From Roseateles sp. (GTDB lineage: Bacteria; Pseudomonadota; Gammaproteobacteria; Burkholderiales; Burkholderiaceae_C): 64,000 nt of DNA. The stretch covers positions 23,939 to 87,938 of the forward strand of contig JAEUPJ010000090.1 of assembly GCA_016790285.1 (NCBI GenBank). The letters run 5' to 3'. Both the position numbers and the translations under genes were made by a program. Below, one piece after another: positions 1 to 8,905 of this stretch. The notes under the pieces are model-generated. The model ran no database searches and was not told where the DNA came from. It saw only the letters and a list, made by a program, of their open reading frames with translations. Each line of letters starts with the position of its first letter. Positions within the stretch are counted from its first letter, which is position 1.

Positions 1-219
1 GCCGGGCGCGTATGGATGCTCAGGTCCGCCGACGGATCGGCGGTGCTGGATTCGGGCGTGCCGGAATGCAGATCCATGCTCAAGTCGCGTGGGGGTCAGT
101 CAGCGTCCAAAAGCACCCGCGAAACTCGCCGTCAAACCCAAGGGATAACCCGAGGGCTTGGCATTCGGGCGGGGTGTGGTCAGGCATGGCGCAGTTTAGG
201 CGCGATGGCGTCCACAAAT
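1..219. other. left-edge stretch with no recognisable gene
   Basis: I see no credible coding region here. Two overlapping plus-strand frames run from about 12 and 16, but their translations are rich in Arg, Gly and Ser, resemble no family, and one of them runs on antisense across the whole hns gene. The stretch lies downstream of the hns terminator and may be the flank of a gene that starts or ends outside the window. Confidence 0.5.
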
Positions 220-247
220 GAAAAGGGCCATCCCGTAGATGGCCCTG
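220..247 (-). terminator. intrinsic terminator downstream of hns
   Basis: On the minus strand a perfect 8-bp stem (AGGGCCAT / ATGGCCCT) with a 7-nt loop is followed by TTTCATTT. It lies about 100 nt after the hns stop codon and has the form of a rho-independent terminator for hns. Confidence 0.75.
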
Positions 248-344
248 AGGTCGCCTCGTCGTCCGACGGGCGCTGGTGGCAAGACTGGAAACGTGGGCGG
301 AGGGTGTCGTCCGCGCCGTGCCCGGGCTTGCCGAAAATTGCCGG

Positions 345-641
345 TCAGACGGCGAAATCGGTGAGCTTGGCGCCGCCGGCAATCGCGGCCTTGAGCCACT
401 TGGGTTGCAGGCCGCGGCCGCTCCAGGTTTCGCCGGTGGCTTGGTTGCGGTATTTGGCGGCCACTTTGGACACCTTGGCCGGCTTGGGGGTGCGCATGCT
501 GAGGTCGGCCACCGTCAGGCCATATTCGCTCATCAGGGATTTGACCTTCGCCACCGCCTCGGCGCGCTCGCGCTCCTTGGTTTGGCTGATCTGTTCGTCA
601 AGCGCAGCGCGCTGGGCCAGGAGTTCCTTGAGATTGGACAT
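345..641 (-). CDS. hns: H-NS family nucleoid-associated protein
   Basis: A 98-residue histone-like protein expected to bind curved, AT-rich DNA, bridge it and silence transcription. The first 45 or so residues form a charged helical oligomerisation segment (MSNLKELLAQRAALDEQI...). The C-terminal third has the H-NS DNA-binding pattern: KYRNQATGETWSGRG followed by PKWLKAAI. The AT-hook-like basic residues sit just before it (PKPAKVSKVAAKY). The length matches the short H-NS form common in Burkholderiales. The start is supported by a GAGG ribosome site 7 nt upstream. It is transcribed alone and ends in a clear terminator. An H-NS-like paralogue (MvaT or Bv3F type) is the only real alternative name. 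Confidence 0.93.
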   Translation of the reverse strand: MSNLKELLAQRAALDEQISQTKERERAEAVAKVKSLMSEYGLTVADLSMRTPKPAKVSKVAAKYRNQATGETWSGRGLQPKWLKAAIAGGAKLTDFAV

Positions 642-873
642 GCTATTCCTCTTGCGAATTGACCGGTGAGACGCGCGATGCAGGGCATCGAAGTCTTGGA
701 GATGAAGGGCCTGCAGGTCAGGCCAATATCTCCGCGCTGCGAATTAAATCGCGGGAATCGAATTCAGGCAAGAGTTTTCGTTGGCGGGCGGCGACGGGTA
801 TCGAATTGCAAATGAGGGTTTGCCGATGCGCCATGACGGACGTGACGGCGCGCACTGCCGGCTTATCGCCGAA

Positions 874-1152
874 TCAGTTCGCCGGAGGCACGTAGCCGGC
901 CACGGCCTCGGCGCCGGTACCGAAGAAAAACTGGTCGGCCTGGCGCATGAGGTATTGGCGCGCCCGCAGGTCGGCAAGGTTCAGGCGGTTTTCATTGACG
1001 AGCATGGTCTGGTGCTTCATCCAGGCTGCCCAGGCTTCCTTGCTGACGTTTTCCCAGACCTTCTTGCCGAGTTCGGTGTGAACCGGATAGGGCGGGAAGT
1101 CCAGCCCTTCGGCTTCCTTCTTGAGATAGGCGCATTGGACGGTGCGGGGCAT
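874..1152 (-). CDS. yggX: Fe(2+)-trafficking protein YggX
   Basis: A 92-residue cytoplasmic protein of the YggX family, proposed to handle ferrous iron and protect Fe-S clusters from oxidants. The family start [18 protein letters not shown] is intact, with the conserved Cys at residue 7, then PYP and the [13 protein letters not shown] segment. The open frame extends 14 codons further upstream, but ATG 1152 matches the family start and has AGGAG 7 nt before it. It lies downstream of argA on the same strand, separated by a terminator-like hairpin, so it is probably mainly transcribed on its own. Confidence 0.95.
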   Translation of the reverse strand: MPRTVQCAYLKKEAEGLDFPPYPVHTELGKKVWENVSKEAWAAWMKHQTMLVNENRLNLADLRARQYLMRQADQFFFGTGAEAVAGYVPPAN

Positions 1153-1175
1153 GGCGGACTCCTGGAGCTGGCAAG

Positions 1176-1211
1176 AAAAGATAACGGCCGGCACTTTAGC
1201 GCGCCGGCCGT
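1176..1211 (-). terminator. intrinsic terminator between argA and yggX
   Basis: A perfect 9-bp inverted repeat (ACGGCCGGC at 1184-1192, GCCGGCCGT at 1203-1211) with a 10-nt loop is followed on the minus strand by TATCTTTTCTT. It lies about 20 nt after the argA stop and fits a rho-independent terminator for argA. Confidence 0.75.
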
Positions 1212-1231
1212 ATGGCAGGTGGGATCGGGGC

Positions 1232-2575
1232 TTAGTTGAATCTCTTGACCAGCACCAGCGAGCGCCGGTCCCAGTTGTATTTGCGCTTGCGTTCCTCGGG
1301 CAACCATTCGGGGTCGACCTGCTGGAATCCGCGCTTGATGAACCAATGCATGGTGCGCGTGGTCAGCACGAAGATGCTGTCCAGGCCCATGGCCTTGGCG
1401 CGCTGCTCGATCCGTTTGAGCAGACGGTCGCCGTCGCCCTGGCCCTGCACTTCGCTGGAAACGGTGAGCGCGGCCATCTCGGCCGTGCGGGCTTCCACGT
1501 AGGGGTAGAGCGCCGCGCATCCGAAGATGACGCCGTCGTGCTCGATGACGGTGTAAAGCTCGGCGTCGCGCTCGATCTCCGTGCGGCTGCGCTTGACCAG
1601 CGTGCCGTCGCGCTCGAAGGGTTCGATCAGCTGGATGATGCCGGCCACGTCGTCGGCGCTGGCCTCGCGCAGGCTCTCGAGCTTCTCGTCCACGACCATC
1701 GTGCCGATGCCGTCGTGGGTGTAGACCTCCTGCAGCAGCGCGCCGTCGACCGCGAACGGGATGATGTGCGAGCGCTCGACACCGGCGCGGCAGGCTTCGG
1801 CGCAGTGGCGCAGATAGAAGGTGACGTCGGTGGGCTCGGGCGTGGGGCTGGCGCTGGACAGCATGCGGTCGGCATCGGCCAGGGCCAGTTCGGTGTCGAT
1901 GGGGCTTTCCGGGTCGTTCGGGTTCTCCGGGACGCCGGCCACCTCGCACACGAACAGCAGCTTGTCAGCCTGCAGCGCGATCGCGGTGGAGGTGGCGACG
2001 TCTTCCATGCTCAGGTTGAACGCCTCGCCCGTGGGCGAGAAGCCGAAGGGCGACAGCAGCACGATGGCGCCGATGTCGATGGCGCGCTGGATGGCCGCGC
2101 CGTCGACCTTGCGCACGAGGCCCGAATGCTGGAAATCGACGCCGTCGACGATGCCGACCGGCCGGGCGGTCAGGAAGTTGCCGGAGACGACCCGCACCGT
2201 GGCGTTGGCCATCGGGGTGTTGGGCAGGCCCTGGCTGAAGGCGGCCTCGATCTCGAAGCGCAGCTGGCCGGCGGCTTCCTGGGCGCAGTCCAGGGCCACG
2301 GCATCGGTGATGCGCCGGCCGTGGCTGTAGCGCGGCACCTGGCCCTTGGCGGCGAGCTGCTCGTTGACCTGGGGGCGAAACCCGTGCACCAGCACGATCT
2401 TGATGCCCATGGCGTGCAGGATGGCCAGGTCCTGCACGAAGGCGTTCAGCTTGCCCGCGGCGACCAGCTCGCCCGGCATCCCTACGACGAAGGTCTCGCC
2501 CCGGTAGGCGTGGATGTAGGGCGCCACGGACCGGAACCAGGGCACAAAGGTATGGGGGAAGACGAGGCCGCTCAT
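1232..2575 (-). CDS. argA: amino-acid N-acetyltransferase (N-acetylglutamate synthase) ArgA
   Basis: A 447-residue enzyme that makes N-acetylglutamate from glutamate and acetyl-CoA, the first step of arginine synthesis. Residues 1 to about 290 form an amino-acid-kinase-like domain (start [20 protein letters not shown], then GIKIVLVHG). The last 150 or so residues form a GNAT acetyltransferase domain ([19 protein letters not shown] acetyl-CoA loop). This two-domain layout is the classical ArgA; the kinase-like part usually carries arginine feedback inhibition. I place the start at ATG 2575, where the family begins; the frame runs 20 codons further upstream with low-complexity sequence. It is divergent from the VOC gene, with an inverted repeat between them. 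Confidence 0.95.
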   Translation of the reverse strand: MSGLVFPHTFVPWFRSVAPYIHAYRGETFVVGMPGELVAAGKLNAFVQDLAILHAMGIKIVLVHGFRPQVNEQLAAKGQVPRYSHGRRITDAVALDCAQEAAGQLRFEIEAAFSQGLPNTPMANATVRVVSGNFLTARPVGIVDGVDFQHSGLVRKVDGAAIQRAIDIGAIVLLSPFGFSPTGEAFNLSMEDVATSTAIALQADKLLFVCEVAGVPENPNDPESPIDTELALADADRMLSSASPTPEPTDVTFYLRHCAEACRAGVERSHIIPFAVDGALLQEVYTHDGIGTMVVDEKLESLREASADDVAGIIQLIEPFERDGTLVKRSRTEIERDAELYTVIEHDGVIFGCAALYPYVEARTAEMAALTVSSEVQGQGDGDRLLKRIEQRAKAMGLDSIFVLTTRTMHWFIKRGFQQVDPEWLPEERKRKYNWDRRSLVLVKRFN

Positions 2576-2586
2576 GGGGCGCGATT

Positions 2587-2613
2587 GTGACCCGTGACGA
2601 GGGTCACTTGACG
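2587..2613. promoter_or_regulatory. inverted repeat between argA and the VOC gene
   Basis: GTGACCC (2587-2593) and GGGTCAC (2601-2607) form a perfect 7-bp inverted repeat with a 7-nt spacer. It abuts TTGACG (2608-2613), a possible -35 element for the plus-strand VOC gene, though no good -10 follows. It could be an operator for either divergent gene or a chance hairpin. Confidence 0.35.
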
Positions 2614-2661
2614 GTCGGCAAGGCCCTGCGAGCATCGACGCCCCACCAATCGGAGACTGCG

Positions 2662-3054
2662 ATGAAGGCCTACCAGGACATCTACACGACGCCCGGCGCG
2701 TTCAGCTGGAACGAACTCTCCAGCCCCGACCCCAAGGCCGCGTGCGACTTCTACGCCGCGCTGTTCGGCTGGCGCTACGACGCCATGAACCTGGGCCAGG
2801 GCGACTACCACGTCGTCAAGGTCGGCGAGGTGGCGGTCGGCGGCATCATGACCCAGCAGCAGCCCGGGCCGGCGGTGTGGGGCGCGTATGTCACCGTGGC
2901 CTCCTGCGACGACACGGTCGCCAAGGCCCAGGGCCTGGGTGCGACGCTGTGCGCCGGCCCCTTCGACGTGCCCGGCGTGGGCCGCATGGCCGTGCTGCAG
3001 GACCCTCAAGGGGCCGTGATCCAGGTCATGAGCTACTTCCCGCCCGCGCAGTGA
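2662..3054 (+). CDS. VOC family (glyoxalase/bleomycin resistance-like) protein
   Basis: A 130-residue single-domain protein of the vicinal oxygen chelate fold. The pattern FSWNELSSPDPKAACDFYAALFGW is the usual first beta-alpha unit of VOC proteins, and the end shows the second module (VPGVGRMAVLQDPQGAVIQVM). The family includes metal-dependent lyases, dioxygenases and resistance proteins; the substrate cannot be told. The start at ATG 2662 has GGAG 6 nt upstream and matches the family N terminus; the frame is open 25 codons further upstream. hrpA follows 25 nt downstream on the same strand, so the two may share a transcript. Confidence 0.85.
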   Translation: MKAYQDIYTTPGAFSWNELSSPDPKAACDFYAALFGWRYDAMNLGQGDYHVVKVGEVAVGGIMTQQQPGPAVWGAYVTVASCDDTVAKAQGLGATLCAGPFDVPGVGRMAVLQDPQGAVIQVMSYFPPAQ

Positions 3055-3079
3055 GCGGGTGCGGGACAATCCCGCTCCG

Positions 3080-6000
3080 ATGAGTCCAGAACGATCCGAG
3101 AGCCGGTTGCCTCAACCGGCTCTTTCCATTTCCTTCCCCGAAAGCCTGCCGGTCTCCGCGCGACGCGATGAGATCATGCAGGCGCTGGCCGAGCATCAGG
3201 TCGTCATCGTCTGCGGCGAGACCGGCTCCGGCAAGACCACGCAGCTGCCCAAGATCGCGCTCGCGATGGGGCGTGGCCGCCTGAATGGCGGCGGCCTGAT
3301 CGGCCACACCCAGCCGCGGCGCATCGCCGCCAGCAGCGTGGCCAAGCGCATCGCCGAGGAGCTGAACACGCCGCTCGGCGACGTGGTCGGCTACAAGGTC
3401 CGCTTTCAGGACCGCCTTTCGCGCGACGCCTCGGTCAAGCTGATGACGGACGGCATCCTGCTGGCCGAGACGCAGAGCGACCCGCTGCTCAAGGCCTACG
3501 ACACGCTGATCATCGACGAGGCCCACGAGCGCAGCCTCAACATCGACTTCCTGCTGGGCTACCTGCGCGAGCTGCTGCCGCGCCGGCCGGACCTGAAGGT
3601 CATCGTCACGTCGGCCACGATCGACGCCGAGCGGTTTGCCAAGCACTTTGAGAGCGCCCGGGGGCCAGCACCGGTGCTGATGGTGTCGGGGCGCCTGTTC
3701 CCTGTCGAGCAGCGCTACCGCCCCTTCGAGGAAAGCCGCGAGTACGACCTCAACAACGCGATCTGCGACGCGGTGGACGAGCTCTGGCGCGAGGGCGGCG
3801 GCGACGTGCTCGTGTTCCTGCCCGGCGAGCGCGAGATCCGCGAGGCGGCTGAGGCGCTGAGGAAGCACCACCCGCCGGGCGTGGAGATCCTGCCGCTGTT
3901 CTCGCGTCTGTCCGAGGCCGACCAGAACAAGGTCTTCGAGCCCCACGGCGCCCGGCGCATCGTGCTGGCCACCAACGTGGCCGAGACCTCGCTGACGGTG
4001 CCGGGCATCCGCTACGTCATCGACCCGGGCCTGGCGCGGGTGAAGCGCTACAGCTACCGCAACAAGGTCGAGCAGTTGCTGATCGAGAACATCAGCCAGG
4101 CGGCCGCCAACCAGCGTGCGGGCCGCTGCGGCCGGGTGAGCAACGGCATCTGCGTGCGGCTGTACAGCGAGAAGGAGTTCAACGAGCGCCCGCGCTTCAC
4201 CGACCCCGAGATCCTGCGCAGCTCGCTGGCCGGCGTCATCCTGCGGATGAAGTCCCTGCACCTGGGTGATGTCGAGCGCTTCCCCTTCCTGGAGGCGCCG
4301 CGCCCCAAGGCCATTGCCGACGGCTACCAGCTGCTCAACGAGCTGGGCGCCACCGACGACGCCAATGAGCTCACGCCCCTGGGCAAGGAGCTGGCCCGCC
4401 TGCCGCTGGACCCGCGCGTGGGCCGCATGATCCTGGAGGCGCGCAGCCGCCAGGCGCTGACCGAGGTGCTCGTCATCGCCTCGGCCCTCTCGGGCCAGGA
4501 CGTGCGCGACCGGCCGCAGGAGCAGGCCCAGGCGGCCGACGAGAAGCACAAGAAGTTCGACGACGAGAAGTCGGAGTTCATGGGCTACCTCAAGCTCTGG
4601 AAGTGGCTCGGCGAGTCCCGCGGCGGCCACGGTCAGGAGCACAAGCTCTCCCACCGCAAGCACGAGGCCCTGCTGCGCGAGAACTTCGTCAGCCCGCGCC
4701 GCGTGCGCGAGTGGCGCGACGTGCACTCCCAGCTGCAGACGGTGGTGGCCGAGCACGGCTGGAAGCTCAACCAGAGCGAGGCCACCTACGAGCAGGTCCA
4801 CCTGTCGATGCTCGCGGGCCTGCTGGGCAACATCGGCCAGAAGAGCGACGACGAGGACTGGTACCTCGGCGCGCGCGGCATCAAGTTCTACCGCCACCCG
4901 GGCGCTCACCTGTCCAAGAAGCCGGGCCGCTGGATCGTGGCCGCCGAGCTGGTGGACACCTCGCGCCTGTACGGCCGGGGCCTGGCCAACATCGAGCCGC
5001 AATGGCTGCCCCCGATCGCCGGCCACCTGATCAAGACCCAGCTGCTGGAGCCGCACTGGGAGAAGAAGGCCGCCGAGGTCGTGGCGCTGGAGCGGGCGAC
5101 GCTCTACGGCATCGTGCTGTACAGCAACAAGCGCGTGAACTTCGGCCGTGTCGACCCGCAGGCGGCGCGCGAGATCTTCATCCGCGAGGGCCTGGTCAAT
5201 GACGACCTGCCCGAGGACCTGGTGCGCCAACTGCCTTTCATCGGCCACAACCGGCGCCAGATCGCCAAGGTCGAGGCCCTGGAGCACAAGTCGCGCCGCC
5301 AGGACGTGCTGGTGGACGACGAGCTCATCTACGCGTTCTACGACGACAAGCTGCCCGCCCACGTGTTCAGCGGCGCCACGCTGCTCAAGTGGTGGCGCGA
5401 GGCGAGCCGCGCCGACGACAAGCTGCTGCAGCTCAGCCAGGACGAGCTGATGCGCCACGAGGCGGCGGGCGTCACGAGCGAGGCCTTCCCCAAGGTCATC
5501 CGCCTGGGCGGCGTGGACTGCGCGGCGAACTACCTGCACCAGCCGGGCGACGCGCGCGACGGCCTGACCGTGACCGTGCCCATCTTTGCGCTCAACCAGG
5601 TCAGCGACGAGCGGGCCGAGTGGCTCGTGCCCGGCATGCTGGGCCAGAAGGTGACGGCCCTGCTCAAGAGCCTGCACCAGAAGCCTCGCGCCCGCCTCAC
5701 GCCGCTGCCGGACTTCGTGGCTGAGTTCATCGAGCTGAACCCCTTCGGGCAGGGCAGCCTGCTGGAGGTGCTGCTCAAGGCGGTGAAGGAGCGCACCCAG
5801 CTCGCGGTGCAGCGCAACGACTTCAAGCTCGAGCAGCTGGCGCCCCACCTGTTCATGAACTTCCGCATCGTCGACGAGCATGGTCGCCAGCTCGGCCAGG
5901 GCCGCCAGCTCGCGGCGTTGAAGGCGGAGCTGGGCAGCCAGGCGCGGTCGGCCTTCCAGGCGCTGGCGGCGCTGAAGCTGCCCGCCGCGGAGTCGCCCAA

Positions 6001-6931
6001 GCCGGCGCCCGCCCCCGCGCCGGTGGCGGGTCGTGGCGTGCGTGCGGAGGTCATCAAGAAGCCTGAGCCGGTGCGCGATGCCGCGCAGACCTACACCGAC
6101 TGGACCTTCGGCGAGCTGCCCGAGCTGCTGGAGGTGCGCAAGGGTGGGCAGACGCTGATCGGCTTCCCGGCGCTCATCGACCGCGGCGCGCATGTCGAGA
6201 TCGAGGTGTTCGACGAGCCCGAGGTGGCCGCCGCCAAGCACCGCGCCGGACTGCGCCGGCTGATCGCGCTGCAGCTCAAGGAGCCCTTGAAGTTCCTGGA
6301 GAAAAACATCCCCGACCTGCAGCGCATGTCGGTGCTCTACATGGGCCTGGGCACGGCCGAGGACCTGCGCGACCAGGTCATCGGCGTGGCGCTGGACCGC
6401 GCCTTCCTGGCCGACCCGCTGCCGACCGACGCGATGAGCTTCAAGAAGCGCGTCGAGGAGGGGCGCAGCCGGCTCAACCTGATCGCGCAGGAGGTGGCGC
6501 GCGCCGTGCACGCCGTGCTGCAGGAGCTGGCCAACGCCAGCCGCAAGCTCAAGGACGCGCGCCCGCCCAAGGACGTCGCCGACGACGTCGCGGCCCAGCT
6601 GCAGCGCCTGTGCCCCAAACGCTTCGCGCTGGACACGCCGTGGTCGCAGCTGCAGCACCTGCCGCGCTACCTCAGGGCCATCACCGCACGGTTGGACAAG
6701 CTGCGCGCCGACCCCGCGCGGGACGCCAAGCTGATGGCCGAGGTGCGACCGCTGGAGCAGCGCTTCACGCGCCGCCTGGCCGAACTCAAGGGCGCGCGCG
6801 ATGCCCGGCTGGACGACTTCCGCTGGCAGCTGGAGGAGCTGCGCGTGAGCCTCTTCGCCCAGGAGCTGCGCACGCCGCAGCCGGTGAGCGTGAAGCGGCT
6901 GGACAAGGTCTGGAGCCAGCTGGGCGGATGA
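3080..6931 (+). CDS. hrpA: ATP-dependent RNA helicase HrpA (DEAH family)
   Basis: A 1283-residue cytoplasmic DEAH-box helicase, the usual size for HrpA, a factor implicated in mRNA processing and rescue of stalled ribosomes. It shows Walker A GETGSGKTTQ (Lys about 52), DEAH near residue 146, SAT at motif III, and QRAGRCGR at motif VI. After the helicase core come the winged-helix/ratchet region, the OB-like region and the long HrpA-specific C-terminal domain (DUF3418). A Pro/Ala-rich linker (PKPAPAPAPVAGRG) lies near residue 975. I chose ATG 3080, which begins MSPERSES, over an in-frame codon 21 nt upstream. Confidence 0.96.
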   Translation: MSPERSESRLPQPALSISFPESLPVSARRDEIMQALAEHQVVIVCGETGSGKTTQLPKIALAMGRGRLNGGGLIGHTQPRRIAASSVAKRIAEELNTPLGDVVGYKVRFQDRLSRDASVKLMTDGILLAETQSDPLLKAYDTLIIDEAHERSLNIDFLLGYLRELLPRRPDLKVIVTSATIDAERFAKHFESARGPAPVLMVSGRLFPVEQRYRPFEESREYDLNNAICDAVDELWREGGGDVLVFLPGEREIREAAEALRKHHPPGVEILPLFSRLSEADQNKVFEPHGARRIVLATNVAETSLTVPGIRYVIDPGLARVKRYSYRNKVEQLLIENISQAAANQRAGRCGRVSNGICVRLYSEKEFNERPRFTDPEILRSSLAGVILRMKSLHLGDVERFPFLEAPRPKAIADGYQLLNELGATDDANELTPLGKELARLPLDPRVGRMILEARSRQALTEVLVIASALSGQDVRDRPQEQAQAADEKHKKFDDEKSEFMGYLKLWKWLGESRGGHGQEHKLSHRKHEALLRENFVSPRRVREWRDVHSQLQTVVAEHGWKLNQSEATYEQVHLSMLAGLLGNIGQKSDDEDWYLGARGIKFYRHPGAHLSKKPGRWIVAAELVDTSRLYGRGLANIEPQWLPPIAGHLIKTQLLEPHWEKKAAEVVALERATLYGIVLYSNKRVNFGRVDPQAAREIFIREGLVNDDLPEDLVRQLPFIGHNRRQIAKVEALEHKSRRQDVLVDDELIYAFYDDKLPAHVFSGATLLKWWREASRADDKLLQLSQDELMRHEAAGVTSEAFPKVIRLGGVDCAANYLHQPGDARDGLTVTVPIFALNQVSDERAEWLVPGMLGQKVTALLKSLHQKPRARLTPLPDFVAEFIELNPFGQGSLLEVLLKAVKERTQLAVQRNDFKLEQLAPHLFMNFRIVDEHGRQLGQGRQLAALKAELGSQARSAFQALAALKLPAAESPKPAPAPAPVAGRGVRAEVIKKPEPVRDAAQTYTDWTFGELPELLEVRKGGQTLIGFPALIDRGAHVEIEVFDEPEVAAAKHRAGLRRLIALQLKEPLKFLEKNIPDLQRMSVLYMGLGTAEDLRDQVIGVALDRAFLADPLPTDAMSFKKRVEEGRSRLNLIAQEVARAVHAVLQELANASRKLKDARPPKDVADDVAAQLQRLCPKRFALDTPWSQLQHLPRYLRAITARLDKLRADPARDAKLMAEVRPLEQRFTRRLAELKGARDARLDDFRWQLEELRVSLFAQELRTPQPVSVKRLDKVWSQLGG

Positions 6932-7063
6932 CGCCCCGGGTGCACGGCGCCGGGCGCGGTTCGTGAGCTGGTGCACACAAGCCGGTCTGGCGGGCAGCTG
7001 GGGTGGAAATCCGTCGCATTTCGGTGCATGGCGTTGCGGCCAGCGCTGTCAGGCTGGAGTCCA

Positions 7064-8893
7064 ATGCGGCTACAAGCTTTTGTTACATCCCGCCGCCCGC
7101 CGCCCGTGTCCGACACCAGCCCCGCCGCATCGCCGTTGAAGAGCTTCGGCCGTTTCGAGTTGCGCGCCCTCCTGTCCAAGAGTGCACGCAGCCTGATCTG
7201 GCGCGTCCACGACCCTCGCCACGGGCAGGAGCTGATGCTGTGCATGCCGCGCGAGAAGCCCAACAGCAAGCCGGCCCTGGACCACTGGCTGCGCATGGCG
7301 CACGGTGGCGAGCGGGTGCAGCACCCGAACGTGGCGCCGGTCTTCGAGATCGGCGAGGTCGAGAGCTGGCCCTATGTGGCGTATGACCGGGGCCTGGGCG
7401 AGACGCTGGAAGAGCGGCTGGCCCGGCAGAAGGCGCCGCTGCCCATCGACGCGGCCAACTGGATCGCCCAGTTGCTCGAAGGCCTGGCCTTCGCGCATGA
7501 GGCGGGGCACGCCCACCGCGACATCCAGACCGCCAGCCTCGTCATCGACGGCCTGGACAAGGTGCGCCTCATCGGCCTGGAAGTGGCCCAGGAGGTGTTC
7601 CCGGCGAATGTCGACTTCAACACCGTCAGCCGCCGCGCGGTGCGGGAATCGGCCGAGGAGGACGTGCTCTGCGTCGGCCTGATGCTCAACCGCATCTTGA
7701 GCGGCAAGCCGGTGCTGGAGGAAAACGACCTGCAGCACGTCGTGCAGCAGATGCAGCCCAACGGCCGCGAACTGGTGCGGCTGGGCTGGGAGACGCCGCA
7801 CCCCATCCCCGACCCGCTGCGCGCCATCTGCAACCGCGCGACCGACCGCCAGCTGCGCCAGCGCTACCACCTGGCCCGCAGCTTCTGGCGCGCGCTGGAC
7901 GGCTGGCGCCAGGCCGCGGCCTACGACAGCGGGGGCCCCATCGTGCTGCTGCTGGACAAGCTGCAGCGCGGCGGCCACCTGCCCACGACCATCTCCGGCC
8001 TGCACCGCTACACCTCGGGCTCCGGCCTGGAGAACCAGCATGCCAGCGCGCTGTCGGAGTTCGTGCTCAAGGACATGGCGCTGAGCCTGGAGCTCGTGCG
8101 CCGCGTGAACAACGCGCTCAAGCAGGCCGGCCATGCCGGCGAGACCGTGCTCAACATGCAGCGCGCCATCCAGATGCTGGGCCTGGACGGGCTGCAGCTC
8201 GCCGCCAACGCGCTCAAGCCCTGGCCGGGGCCGCTCGCGCCGGTGGCCGCCGAGATGCTGCGCCAGCTGATGGCGCGCGTGACCAAGGCGGCGCAGGTGG
8301 CCCAGGCGCTGCGCCCGGCGGGGTACGACGGCGAGGTCGTGCACCTCATCACGGTCATGCAAAACCTCGGCCGGCTGCTGCTGCAGTACCACTTCCCGGA
8401 CGACGCGCAGCAGATCCGCCAGCTCATGGTGCCGCCCGAGCCCACCGAGGACCAGCCCAACCCGCCCGCCCTGAGCGAGCAGGCCGCGGCCTACGCCGTG
8501 CTCGGCTGCGACCTGGAGGCCCTGGGTGCCGCCGTGGCCCGCCACTGGGGGCTGGGCGACGAGCTGCAGCAGATGATCCGCCGCCAGCCGCTGGACGCTC
8601 CCGTTCACCCGGCCCGCACGGACACCGACGCCATCCGGCTGACCTGCAGCTTTGCCAATGAACTCGTGGATGCCCTCGGCCTGCCCGAGTCGCGCCGCCG
8701 CCTGGGCGTGGAGATGGCCACGCGCCGCTACGGCAAGGCGCTGGGCGTGGGCCTGCGCGAAGTGATGGAGGCGCTCAACCCGGGTGCGCGCAAGCCGGGG
8801 GCGCCATCGCCGTCGGGCCGGGACGCCGATGCGCCGGCTGCGGCGCCCGCCTCGTCGTTGCGCGAGCGACTCACGTCCCGCAACGGTTCCTGA
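7064..8893 (+). CDS. kinase-like (pseudokinase) plus HDOD domain protein
   Basis: A 609-residue cytoplasmic signalling protein. Residues about 30 to 280 follow the Ser/Thr protein kinase fold but lack the active site. There is no glycine-rich loop (ALLSKSARSLIW) and no VAxK lysine (ELMLCMPRE). The catalytic loop reads HRDIQTAS instead of HRDLKPEN, and DFG is replaced by LIGLE. Residues about 290 to 500 form an HDOD domain (FVLKDMALSLELVRRVN, LNMQRAIQMLGLDGLQ). HDOD domains are non-catalytic relatives of HD hydrolases found in signalling and motility proteins. The start at ATG 7064 has GGAG 5 nt upstream; a GTG at 7106 is possible. It lies 12 nt before an active paralogue, so the two are probably co-expressed. 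Confidence 0.85.
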   Translation: MRLQAFVTSRRPPPVSDTSPAASPLKSFGRFELRALLSKSARSLIWRVHDPRHGQELMLCMPREKPNSKPALDHWLRMAHGGERVQHPNVAPVFEIGEVESWPYVAYDRGLGETLEERLARQKAPLPIDAANWIAQLLEGLAFAHEAGHAHRDIQTASLVIDGLDKVRLIGLEVAQEVFPANVDFNTVSRRAVRESAEEDVLCVGLMLNRILSGKPVLEENDLQHVVQQMQPNGRELVRLGWETPHPIPDPLRAICNRATDRQLRQRYHLARSFWRALDGWRQAAAYDSGGPIVLLLDKLQRGGHLPTTISGLHRYTSGSGLENQHASALSEFVLKDMALSLELVRRVNNALKQAGHAGETVLNMQRAIQMLGLDGLQLAANALKPWPGPLAPVAAEMLRQLMARVTKAAQVAQALRPAGYDGEVVHLITVMQNLGRLLLQYHFPDDAQQIRQLMVPPEPTEDQPNPPALSEQAAAYAVLGCDLEALGAAVARHWGLGDELQQMIRRQPLDAPVHPARTDTDAIRLTCSFANELVDALGLPESRRRLGVEMATRRYGKALGVGLREVMEALNPGARKPGAPSPSGRDADAPAAAPASSLRERLTSRNGS

Positions 8894-8905
8894 CGCCGCC
8901 ACGCC

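Noticed and set aside
16-669. 217-codon plus-strand frame across hns
   Set aside because: It spans the hns gene and its terminator in antisense, and has no ribosome site or recognisable domain.
3026-6976. 1316-codon open frame antisense to hrpA
   Set aside because: Its translation is Leu/Gln/Arg/Val-rich and has no family motifs; it mirrors the codon bias of hrpA, which is fully supported.
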